Assembly: GCF_029360585.1 (NCBI RefSeq)
Contig: NZ_JAQZSJ010000009.1
Location: forward strand, 62,001-126,000
Length of the DNA stretch: 64,000 nt
DNA from: Cohnella caldifontis
GTDB taxonomy: Bacteria; Bacillota; Bacilli; Paenibacillales; Paenibacillaceae
Direction of reading: 5' to 3'
Within the stretch, counting starts at the first letter, position 1. Each line of letters starts with the position of its first letter. The position numbers and the translations under genes are program-made. This document shows, piece after piece, positions 25,792 to 33,135 of the stretch. The notes under the pieces were generated by a model. It was not told where the DNA came from and ran no database searches. It worked only from the letters and a program-made list of their open reading frames with translations.

Positions 25792-28056
25792 GTGTCGATC
25801 AAGACCAAGCTGGCGCTCATGATTTCCCTCGTGGTCGCCGTTACGTTAACGATGAACATTTCCATCTCCTATATCACTTCCGAAGCGGAACTCAAGCATA
25901 ACGCCGAACAGCAGATGGCCACGATCGCCAAGCAGATCGGATCCACGCTGGAGGCCACGGAGAAATCCCGGAACTACATGGAAGACCTCGTCGGCGAAAC
26001 GCTGCGCAACGTCTCGCTGGCCGCGCTCAGCGAGCTCGACCCGCATGTCCGGAACGTCACCAACGAGCAGCTCGCGGAGCTGAGCCGCAAGCTGGGCGTG
26101 GACCACATCACGCTGTGGGTCCGGACGCCGGACGATATCTTGGCGGTCAGATCCTCCGACCCCACGCAAATCGGGCTCAGCTCCAAAACGTGGGATTATT
26201 GGTATACGGCGTTTCAGCAGCTGTTCGACCGGAAGCCGGTCACCGTTCCGCAAGGCCAAAAGCTGAAAGACTATTGGTCCGGCCCCATCCAGTACTCCAC
26301 CGCCGATTCGACCCGAATCGACAAGTGGGGCTACTATTACGACGGAACGGCGGACTATATGATCGATCCTTACGTCGATGCCAAACGCTTCCTGGAATTC
26401 GAGAAGAACAACGGCGCCGATCTCCTGGTCCGCAACCTGCTCACGGACAATCCGAACATCCTCGGAATCGCCGGGATCAACCCGGAGTTTTTCGGAAAAC
26501 CGCCGATTTTGAAGAAGAAAAACGGCAAGCTGGTTCAAAACTTGGACGTGAGGGAAATCGTTTTCGGCGATTATACGTACAAGGAAGGGTCGAAAGACGC
26601 GGAGGCCGTGCAGAGAACCGTGCGGGCCGGCGTTTCGGTATCGACGTTCGGCCGGGCGGACGGCAAGGACATCATGAAAAGCTTCATTCCCCTCCGCGTC
26701 GGGAGTTCGGTGTACGTAGCCGGAGTGACCTTCGATTACGGAGCGATCGAACGGGTGCTGTACCGCCAGCTGATGCTCCAAATCTGCATTTCCCTCGGCC
26801 TGCTTCTGGCGGCCAGCGCGGCGAGCTACATGATCGCCGGCCTGTCCATCCGCCCGCTGCACCAGATCGTGGCGAAAGTCGGCGAGATCGCCCAGGGCCG
26901 TTTCGACGACACCATTCCGATCCGGAGAAGGGACGAGCTGGGGCTGTTGTCCTCCCGGATCAACCAGATGGCGGGGAACTTGCGTACGTATACGGGCAAG
27001 CTGCAGGATACCGCGGAGGAATTGAGAGGGACGAAGGAATATCTCGAATCCTTCGTGGGGCAGACGTCCGACGCGATCCACGTGACCGACCTTGCGGGCA
27101 AGGTGATCCGGGTCAATCCCGCGTTCGAGAAAATGTTCGGTTGGTCGGCGGACGAGGTGCTGGGCCGGCCGCTGCCGATTTGGTCGGTAGAAGGCGACTA
27201 CCTGGAGATCGGAAACCGGGTCCAAAGAGGAGAAGCCGTAGCCGACCATGAGACCGTCCGCTTGACGAAGGAAGGCCAAGCCGTCGACGTCAGCATCACC
27301 GTGTCGCCGATACGCAGCGAGGACGGGCAGATCGTGGCCATTGCCGAAATCGCGCGGAACATCACGTCCCGCAAGCAGGCGGAAGAAGCGATCCGCCGTT
27401 CGGAGAAGCTGTCGATCGTCGGCCAGCTGGCGGCGGGCGTCGCCCATGAAATCCGCAATCCGCTCACGACGGTGAGAGGATTCGTGCAGCTGCAGCGGCA
27501 AACCGGCAAACTGCCGGAGTCCCATCTCGACGTGATGCTGTCGGAGCTCGACCGGATCAATCTGATCGTCGGCGAGTTCCTGATCTTGGCGAAGCCGCAA
27601 GCCCAGCAATTTCAGCCGGTCGAGCTGAAGACTCTGCTTTCCGATATCATTCTGCTGCTGAACCCGCTGGCGCAAATGAGCCAGATCCGCGTCGACACCG
27701 TATTCGATACGGACATCCCTCGGATCAACGGCGATGCCAATCAACTGAAGCAGGTCTTTATCAACTTGCTGAAGAACGGCATCGAAGCGATGCCGGACGG
27801 GGGGACCATCACGATTGCGATGAGGACCGTTCCGGAAGATCGCGCCGTAACGGTCCGCGTAGCCGACGAAGGAGTCGGCATTCCCGAAGAGAACATGCCT
27901 CGCGTCGGAGAACCGTTCTTCACCAGCAAGCCGAACGGCAACGGGCTCGGCCTGATGGTGTCCCAACGCATTATCGCCCACCATAAAGGCACTTTGTCCA
28001 TCCAGAGCCGGGCAGGCATCGGAACGACCGTCGAGGTGAAGCTGCCCGCCTTATGA
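25792..28056 (+). CDS. Kin-type membrane sensor histidine kinase with PAS domain
   Basis: A 754-residue kinase: membrane segment at about 8-30, a large extracytoplasmic Cache-like sensor (about 35-320, with WDYWYTAFQQLF), a second membrane segment near 325-345, HAMP (about 350-400), PAS (about 418-525), phosphoacceptor AHEIRNPLTTVRGFVQL (His about 552) and an ATPase domain with NLLKNGIEAMPDGG, ADEGVGIP and GNGLGLMVSQRII. The last two regions closely resemble sporulation kinases KinA-KinE, and no response regulator is adjacent, so it may feed the Spo0F phosphorelay (inference). GTG start with GGAGGAA about 8 bases upstream. Confidence 0.88.
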   Translation: MSIKTKLALMISLVVAVTLTMNISISYITSEAELKHNAEQQMATIAKQIGSTLEATEKSRNYMEDLVGETLRNVSLAALSELDPHVRNVTNEQLAELSRKLGVDHITLWVRTPDDILAVRSSDPTQIGLSSKTWDYWYTAFQQLFDRKPVTVPQGQKLKDYWSGPIQYSTADSTRIDKWGYYYDGTADYMIDPYVDAKRFLEFEKNNGADLLVRNLLTDNPNILGIAGINPEFFGKPPILKKKNGKLVQNLDVREIVFGDYTYKEGSKDAEAVQRTVRAGVSVSTFGRADGKDIMKSFIPLRVGSSVYVAGVTFDYGAIERVLYRQLMLQICISLGLLLAASAASYMIAGLSIRPLHQIVAKVGEIAQGRFDDTIPIRRRDELGLLSSRINQMAGNLRTYTGKLQDTAEELRGTKEYLESFVGQTSDAIHVTDLAGKVIRVNPAFEKMFGWSADEVLGRPLPIWSVEGDYLEIGNRVQRGEAVADHETVRLTKEGQAVDVSITVSPIRSEDGQIVAIAEIARNITSRKQAEEAIRRSEKLSIVGQLAAGVAHEIRNPLTTVRGFVQLQRQTGKLPESHLDVMLSELDRINLIVGEFLILAKPQAQQFQPVELKTLLSDIILLLNPLAQMSQIRVDTVFDTDIPRINGDANQLKQVFINLLKNGIEAMPDGGTITIAMRTVPEDRAVTVRVADEGVGIPEENMPRVGEPFFTSKPNGNGLGLMVSQRIIAHHKGTLSIQSRAGIGTTVEVKLPAL

Positions 28057-28064
28057 TGCCGTTG

Positions 28065-28634
28065 CTACTTGGCGTACAACGCGCGCAGGCCGGCCAAATA
28101 CGCGTCGAGCAGCTTCCGGTAGCTGACGTCCAAATCCAGGGGGATGCCGAAGCCGCCGGAGCGCTCGATCGTCGCGAATCCGTGCGCCATGCTGCGAAAG
28201 CCGCGGATGACATGGATCGCTTCTTCGTGCTCCAGACCGTACGGCTCCAGCACTTGAATCAGCAAATCCACCACTTCTCCCGCCGCGCGCTGCACTTCCG
28301 GATCGGTCAAGTCCGCGTAGCGTTCCGAGGCTTCGTATACGCCCGGATGGCGGTGCACGTACGCCCGATAGGCTTCCGCCAAGGAGCGGACGGCCTCATC
28401 CTTGGCTTTTCCGACGGCGGCCTGCGTCAACGTTTCTTTCAGCTTTGCGTATGCGTACAGGACCAACTGCCGCCGCAAGCCCGGAAGCCCGTGCACGTGA
28501 TTGTACAGGGAAGGGGGACGGATCCCGAGCTTCTGTGCCAGCGTGGAGAGCGTCAGCTCTTCCACCCCCTTCGTATCCGCGATTTCCGCCGCCGCCGCGA
28601 GGACGGCTTGTTGGTCCAATCCCGCTCTTGCCAT
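28065..28634 (-). CDS. TetR family regulator
   Basis: A 189-residue TetR-type repressor. The N-terminal helix-turn-helix reads TLSTLAQKLGIRPPSLYNHV; the C-terminal region resembles the WHG/TetR_C ligand-binding class with FRSMAHGFATIE. The start at 28634 has GGGAGG 8 bases upstream. It is the last gene of the operon 30050-28065, two bases after the MBL gene. Two palindromes at that operon's promoter (30074-30115) are its likely operators, giving autoregulation. Confidence 0.88.
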   Translation of the reverse strand: MARAGLDQQAVLAAAAEIADTKGVEELTLSTLAQKLGIRPPSLYNHVHGLPGLRRQLVLYAYAKLKETLTQAAVGKAKDEAVRSLAEAYRAYVHRHPGVYEASERYADLTDPEVQRAAGEVVDLLIQVLEPYGLEHEEAIHVIRGFRSMAHGFATIERSGGFGIPLDLDVSYRKLLDAYLAGLRALYAK

Positions 28635-28636
28635 CG

Positions 28637-29365
28637 TTATCCTCCCGCTTTCCGTTTCCGTTCGGCTGCCGCCTCTTCCATGGCCCGGTCCATGACCGCG
28701 GCCGGCCGTTCCACCATCACGCCGTGTCCCACGCAAAGCAAGGAAGGCTCGAGCTCCCGCAGCCTGCGGACGCTGGACAACGCCGCCTCCTTGTTCCAGG
28801 TCGCCATGGCCGGAAAAGGGAACCGGATCTTGAATTGGCCGGTCACCGCGATTCCGCCGCGGGTCTGCATCGCGTCTCCGGCGATCAAGGCGCCGCCTCG
28901 CGTATCGTAGAACGCCATCGAACCCGGCGTATGGCCCGGAGCGGATACCGCCAGCAGCGAGCCGACCCGGTCGCCGTCTTCGAGCAGGACATCCGGCTTC
29001 GTCCGGATGGCGCCCGGCTTCGGCACGCCGCCCCGGATCGGAGTCGCCGGCTCCTCCGGATCCAGGGACTTGTCGCCGCCAAGCAGACGGGCGTCCCTGC
29101 GGGAAACGTACACTTTCGCGTTCGGCAAAGCCGCTTTCAGCTTATCGAGCGCCCCGATGTGATCCCCATGCGCGTGGGTCAGCACGATGCGCGCGATCGG
29201 CTTTCCGATGCCGGCCGCCGCGCGGAGGATCGCTTGGTCGCTGCTCGGCAGCGCCGCGTCGATCAGGGTCAGCGAGTCTTCCTCTTCGACGAAATAACAA
29301 TTCACGGGGAATACCCGGGGCAGGAACGACAGCTGGTATACTTGGCCGATTTGCGTGATTTTCAT
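28637..29365 (-). CDS. MBL-fold metallo-hydrolase
   Basis: A 242-residue metallo-beta-lactamase-fold protein. The metal motif THAHGDHIG (about residue 65), APGHTPGSM, an Asp ligand in LIAGDAMQT and CVGHG supply the usual two-zinc site. The substrate is unknown; the family includes thioesterases, lactonases and glyoxalase II-like enzymes. The start at 29365 follows GGAGAGGG. It is cotranscribed with a membrane protein and a TetR repressor, suggesting an inducible detoxification or small-molecule-degradation role (inference). Confidence 0.85.
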   Translation of the reverse strand: MKITQIGQVYQLSFLPRVFPVNCYFVEEEDSLTLIDAALPSSDQAILRAAAGIGKPIARIVLTHAHGDHIGALDKLKAALPNAKVYVSRRDARLLGGDKSLDPEEPATPIRGGVPKPGAIRTKPDVLLEDGDRVGSLLAVSAPGHTPGSMAFYDTRGGALIAGDAMQTRGGIAVTGQFKIRFPFPAMATWNKEAALSSVRRLRELEPSLLCVGHGVMVERPAAVMDRAMEEAAAERKRKAGG

Positions 29366-29381
29366 CGGAATCCCTCTCCTC

Positions 29382-29957
29382 TTATAGAATACCAAAATAG
29401 TCCGTCAACAGTGAGGCACCAAGCAGAACGACCATCAGGGCGGCCGCCGCGTAAACCCGGCCGCGGCGCCGCATTCGCGCGCTTCTTCGCAGCACGGACC
29501 GGGCATACATCGCGGAGCCGGCAACGATCAGCACGACCTCCAAAGCCGCGCTCGCCTCCGGCCATTTCCACAAGCCCAATCCGATCAGCGGCAGCCCTCC
29601 CGCGTTGCCCGGCAAAAGCGGGAGATCCGCGCGGTGGACGATCAAGTCCAGCAACCAGTGGCTGAACACGACCGCGCCGATCGTGAAACCGCCGCGGCGC
29701 CCCCAGGCTTTGGCCGCCGCCCATCCGGCCAGCAGCGCGATCGCGAGCACCCCGGCGAGCGAGTGGGTATAGTCCGCGTGAATCACCGCTTCGCCGTAGC
29801 CGGAGCCCCCGGACGCGTCGATCGTTTCGACTCCCGTCAGCAGCAGCGGCACGAACGCGATATCGATCAACTGCGCAGCCGCCATCAACGCCCAGAGGGG
29901 GACTTCAGGAGATTTGGCCTTCACGGCGGCGGCCAAGCCGAAATGTCCCGCGAGCAT
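29382..29957 (-). CDS. Integral membrane protein, YdjM/DUF457-like
   Basis: A 191-residue protein with about five membrane segments. Histidine motifs HADYTHSLAG and FSHWLLDLIVHR recall the membrane-bound metal-dependent hydrolase families (YdjM/DUF457), where such His pairs are thought to bind metal. The opening MLAGHFGLAAAVK fits these families. GGAGG lies 8 bases before the ATG, inside the end of a small upstream gene that stops directly before it. Assignment by eye only. Confidence 0.65.
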   Translation of the reverse strand: MLAGHFGLAAAVKAKSPEVPLWALMAAAQLIDIAFVPLLLTGVETIDASGGSGYGEAVIHADYTHSLAGVLAIALLAGWAAAKAWGRRGGFTIGAVVFSHWLLDLIVHRADLPLLPGNAGGLPLIGLGLWKWPEASAALEVVLIVAGSAMYARSVLRRSARMRRRGRVYAAAALMVVLLGASLLTDYFGIL

Positions 29958-30050
29958 TCAGGCCGCCTCCTTTTCCGAATCCGAAGGAACGGACGCATCC
30001 AGCCAGCCGCACAACCCGATAAAAAGCGCCAGTAATAGAATGAAACCCAT
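29958..30050 (-). CDS. 30-residue single-span membrane peptide
   Basis: A short frame with AAGGGGA 8 bases upstream of its ATG encodes MGFILLLALFIGLCGWLDAS followed by an acidic tail. One membrane span (about residues 2-17) and a Lys/Glu tail. The TGA stop is directly followed by the ATG of the 191-residue membrane protein, and its own ATG is the first behind the promoter at 30095-30123, so it is the first cistron of the TetR operon. It could be a small accessory subunit of the next protein or a leader peptide aiding its translation. Confidence 0.6.
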   Translation of the reverse strand: MGFILLLALFIGLCGWLDASVPSDSEKEAA

Positions 30051-30073
30051 TTTCGTTATCCCCTTTGCGCTAT

Positions 30074-30123
30074 AAACTAATATCGTTAGTTTTAATATAA
30101 CTAATGTTATTAGTTTTTGTCAA
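30074..30123 (-). promoter_or_regulatory. Promoter with two TetR-type operators
   Basis: Minus-strand promoter: TTGACA (30118-30123), 17-base spacer, TTATAT (30095-30100). Two palindromes overlap it: AACTAATGTTATTAGTT (30099-30115) fills the spacer, and AAACTAATATCGTTAGTTT (30074-30092, perfect 7-bp arms) lies just after the -10 box. Both share the half-site AACTAA and are centred 24 bases apart. They sit exactly where a repressor would block initiation, and the operon's last gene is a TetR protein. Confidence 0.85.
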
Positions 30124-30187
30124 CGGTTTTTTTACGATTCCTGTCCCATCGAATCCATCGTTCGAAAAATCCATGTGGCGATTCGGG

Positions 30188-30375
30188 TTAACGGACACAG
30201 CGGCCGCTATTGGAGCCATTCCTCGAGGCTGCCATATTCTTATGGACACAGGTGCGCTTATTTAGGGGAAAAGCACCTTTTTTCAGCCGTGACTTATGCC
30301 GATAAGGGCTGCACTGTCCGTTACATGGCGTAGAAGGCTGATTTTGATTGAATAACGGCTGTCGTGTCCGTTAGG
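30188..30375. repeat. Dispersed TAACGGACA repeat cluster, copy 1
   Basis: Two direct copies of TTAACGGACACAG-like sequence (30188, 30239; 51 bases apart) are followed by two inverted copies containing GTCCGTTA (30316, 30366; 50 bases apart). The same arrangement recurs at 38673-38858. The rest of the gap from 30124 to 30500 shows no gene. Confidence 0.75.
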
Positions 30376-30500
30376 AATCGTTTCGGCATTCACCATCCTC
30401 GTCAGCCCTCCTCGCAGGCTTATCTCTCGAGTCCCGCATCCTCTGCACACGTTTTTGCACCCACGTGGGTTTATCGGGTAGTCGACTTCCTAACACGACG

Positions 30501-30531
30501 AAAAAAGGACCCGGCCTTATCGGCCGAATCC
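30501..30531 (-). terminator. Intrinsic terminator after the DUF4405 gene
   Basis: Minus-strand hairpin CGGCC-GATAA-GGCCG with flanking GGA/TCC pairs and a following TTTTTT, 24 bases beyond the stop at 30555. Confidence 0.75.
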
Positions 30532-30554
30532 ATTCGGGCATCCCCGCACCAACC

Positions 30555-31478
30555 TCAAATTCGTCCGGAAGCCGCTTGGGGCGCACGCTTCCGCCGGGTC
30601 GTCCATTTGTCCAAGTAATACGTCGCGATGACGAATACGCTCATGATGCCGAGGTAAGTCAGCAACACGTTCAGCGGCGAGATACCGCCAGGTCCGCCTT
30701 CCCTGCGGCTTTCGAAGCCTCCCTCGAAGCCTCCGCTTACGCCGCGATCCCGGCCTCCGAAACCTTCGCTTCTCCGGCTTTCGGTCCCTTCTCCAGCAGA
30801 CACGCCTCCTTCGGAATCCGAGGGCGGATTGCCTTGCAGGAACGGCCGGCCTCCCCTTTCCCCGAAACGTTCGCCTCTACCGGGCCCCATCGCCGGGCTT
30901 TGCCCGACTACGGCAGAGACGCTTTTCACTTGCTGGAGGAATTTCGATTCGTAAATCCGATAGCAGCCGAACGCGAGAATCGCGACCGTCGCCAGCTTGA
31001 GCGCGATCCCCAGCGGAGCGCCGCCCGCGGCGCGGCGGAACAAGGTTTTGATCACACCGATCACCCACTGCCAATGCAGCCCAACGTGCACGCCGACGAC
31101 GATCAGCACGAGGAACGAAACGCTCCGATGCGCCATTTCGATCCACCGGTGATCGCCCATATTCGCTTGGGGAAAGACGATCCGGGAAACGAGAATGCCG
31201 CTGACGATAATGAACGCCATCCCCGCGAGCAGCAGCAGATTCAGGAAGTAGCTAAACCGGGTTTTGCCGGGGAGCTTGCGGTCGAACAGTTTCAAGGTGA
31301 CGCGCTTGATCCACGAAACGTTCAGGGACAAGTGCGTGAGAAAGGCGATCCCGATGCCGAGCCCCGCCGCTTCATGGAACGTCAGGCCGCCCAACACCCG
31401 ATCGTTGAACAGCAGGACGAACGTGACCGCCATCAGCGTATCCAATGCGAACTTGAGGTAAAGGATCGTTTTCTTCAT
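30555..31478 (-). CDS. DUF4405 cytochrome-b-like membrane protein
   Basis: A 307-residue membrane protein with four N-terminal spans, a fifth near residue 155 and a last one near 280. Conserved histidines sit in GLTFHEAAGLGIG, LTHLSLNVSW, MAHRSVSFLVL and GVHVGLHWQW, as expected for a DUF4405 di-heme b-type cytochrome. Between the last two spans is a Gly/Arg/Glu-rich low-complexity stretch (about 195-265). The start at 31478 is the second of two adjacent ATGs, 6 bases after GGAGG. It may pass electrons to a partner not in the window. Confidence 0.75.
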   Translation of the reverse strand: MKKTILYLKFALDTLMAVTFVLLFNDRVLGGLTFHEAAGLGIGIAFLTHLSLNVSWIKRVTLKLFDRKLPGKTRFSYFLNLLLLAGMAFIIVSGILVSRIVFPQANMGDHRWIEMAHRSVSFLVLIVVGVHVGLHWQWVIGVIKTLFRRAAGGAPLGIALKLATVAILAFGCYRIYESKFLQQVKSVSAVVGQSPAMGPGRGERFGERGGRPFLQGNPPSDSEGGVSAGEGTESRRSEGFGGRDRGVSGGFEGGFESRREGGPGGISPLNVLLTYLGIMSVFVIATYYLDKWTTRRKRAPQAASGRI

Positions 31479-31812
31479 CATGGACCTCCAAACCTGAACT
31501 GGCATTGATTTCGATTCTATGGAGCGATTCTTAAAGCAAAATGAGCGTCCGCTGAAACTTTGCTGAAAGCGGGCATCGCTCCATTCGCCGATCATGCCGG
31601 TTTTTGGCGAAAGCCGGGAGATCCGATCTATCGCGGAAAACGAAAACCGGTCGGGTTTCCGGAAGCTTTGTCGATCGGCTGAAACCGAAAAGGACATCCG
31701 GTTCGGACGAAGAATTTGGTTGCTTTGACGGACCCTTTTTTTGGATGGACGGGCAAAGGACTGAATATACATGGGGATGGGCTCGATTCCATGAGACAAG
31801 GAGTGAAACCGA
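31479..31812. other. Intergenic region before the shikimate-type cluster
   Basis: No gene is visible. A perfect 10-bp inverted repeat, ATGGAGCGAT (31519-31528) and ATCGCTCCAT (31575-31584), flanks two copies of GCTGAAA. It could be an operator or a leader stem for either the DUF4405 gene or the 31813 operon. AAGGAG at 31798-31803 is the ribosome binding site of the EPSP-synthase-like gene. No convincing promoter was found. Confidence 0.4.
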
Positions 31813-33135
31813 ATGGCAAAAAGGACTGTGCATCCCCATCGCGGGATGGTGGCCGGCGGGGTGCGGATCCCTCCGTCCAAATACCATTTGCACCGGGCGC
31901 TGATTTTCGGCTCGCTGGCGGAAGGGGAGACGGTGATCCACGGACGATCCGAAGCCCGGCACATCCATGACACGCTGCGCTCCCTGCGGGATTACGGCAT
32001 CGCCGTTCGGCACACCGAGAACGGCTACGTGGTGAACGGCGGGCCTTATCGCCCCCGCAGCGGCAAAATCCGGGTCGGCAGCTCCGGTTCCACCCTCCAG
32101 TTCATGCTGGGCCTGGGAAGCCTCGCCCAAGGAAGAACGCCGGTTTACGACGGGCACAAGGCGCTGCGGGAGCGGCCGATCGGACCGCTGCTTCGCGCTC
32201 TGGGCGATCTCGGGATTCGCTGGGAAGCAAGCGGCAGCAAGTTGCCGGTGACGATTTACCCCGGCGTCGTCCAAGGGGGCCGAGTCCAGATTCCCGGCAC
32301 CTTGAGCCAGTGGATTTCGGGATTGCTGATTCTCGCGCCCTTCGCGAAGCAGGACACGGTCATCGAGGCACTGCCCCCTTGCAACGAGCTTACATACGTG
32401 CGGCTGACGATCGAGATGCTCCGGCAATTCGGCATTCGGGTCGAAGAATTCCCTGGGGGAACCCAGTGGAGAGTGCCGGCCGGACAAACCTACCGCGCGG
32501 CGGAAATCCGGATCGAACCGGATCTGTCGTCGGCCGCGTTCCCGCTCGTCCTCTCGGCCTTGTTCCCGGCGGACGTCGTGCTGCAAGGAATCGCGGGGAC
32601 CGGCACGCATCCCGAAAATAAAATCCTGGAGCTCATGGAAAACTTCGGACTCCCGCTGTCCTACACAGGCAAGTATGACGGTTTGCGGGTCCGCCATGCC
32701 GGCAAACGGCCGGCCAGCGATCTGGAAATCGACATGCGGCACATTCCCGACTTGATCCCCGCGTTGTCCGTGCTTGCGGCCGTGTCCCAGGGAACGACCG
32801 TGCTGAAAAACATCGGTCCGGGCCGACTGAAAGAGTCCGACCGCGTCAAGGCCATGCGTCAGCTGAACCGGATGGGGGCGCGCGTGGAAGAACTCGGCGA
32901 CGATCTGGTGATCGAAGGCGTCGAGCGGCTGCGGGGCGCTTCGATCTCCACCTTCAACGACCACCGCGTCCAGATGGCGTTCACGCTCGCCGCCTTGAAA
33001 GCGGAGACGCCCAGCGAGCTGACGTTCCCGAACGCTTACAAAATCTCCTATCCCGAATTTTTCGACCACCTGGAAGCTCTGGGCGTCCAAGCCTATGCGG
33101 AAACCTTACAGACAGAGGAGGCAGTCCGTGCATGA
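31813..33135 (+). CDS. EPSP-synthase-like protein with altered substrate site
   Basis: A 440-residue protein of the AroA/MurA fold. By-eye comparison with E. coli AroA shows PEP/catalytic residues kept: Lys22 and Arg27 (PPSKYHLHRAL), Arg124 (RERPIG), Gln171 (LSQWISGLL), Asp313 (DMRHIPDLIP), Glu341 and Arg344 (KESDRV), Arg386 (FNDHRVQMAF) and Lys411 (YKISYPEFF). Residues around the shikimate-3-phosphate site differ: Ser23 is Tyr, Asn94/Arg100 are Ser/Gln in VGSSGSTLQF, Ser169 is Leu and Asn336 is not kept. So it is probably not the housekeeping AroA. It opens a five-gene operon of CoA and redox enzymes; a role in a shikimate-to-cyclohexanecarboxyl-CoA route is inferred. Confidence 0.8.
   Translation: MAKRTVHPHRGMVAGGVRIPPSKYHLHRALIFGSLAEGETVIHGRSEARHIHDTLRSLRDYGIAVRHTENGYVVNGGPYRPRSGKIRVGSSGSTLQFMLGLGSLAQGRTPVYDGHKALRERPIGPLLRALGDLGIRWEASGSKLPVTIYPGVVQGGRVQIPGTLSQWISGLLILAPFAKQDTVIEALPPCNELTYVRLTIEMLRQFGIRVEEFPGGTQWRVPAGQTYRAAEIRIEPDLSSAAFPLVLSALFPADVVLQGIAGTGTHPENKILELMENFGLPLSYTGKYDGLRVRHAGKRPASDLEIDMRHIPDLIPALSVLAAVSQGTTVLKNIGPGRLKESDRVKAMRQLNRMGARVEELGDDLVIEGVERLRGASISTFNDHRVQMAFTLAALKAETPSELTFPNAYKISYPEFFDHLEALGVQAYAETLQTEEAVRA

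Noticed and set aside
25846-27984. 712-codon frame antisense to the sensor kinase
   Set aside because: The plus-strand kinase has complete domains and motifs; the antisense frame is a by-product of high GC in third codon positions.
31813-33135. Annotating this gene simply as housekeeping aroA
   Set aside because: Several shikimate-phosphate contacts are changed and the neighbours are CoA and redox enzymes rather than aromatic-pathway genes.
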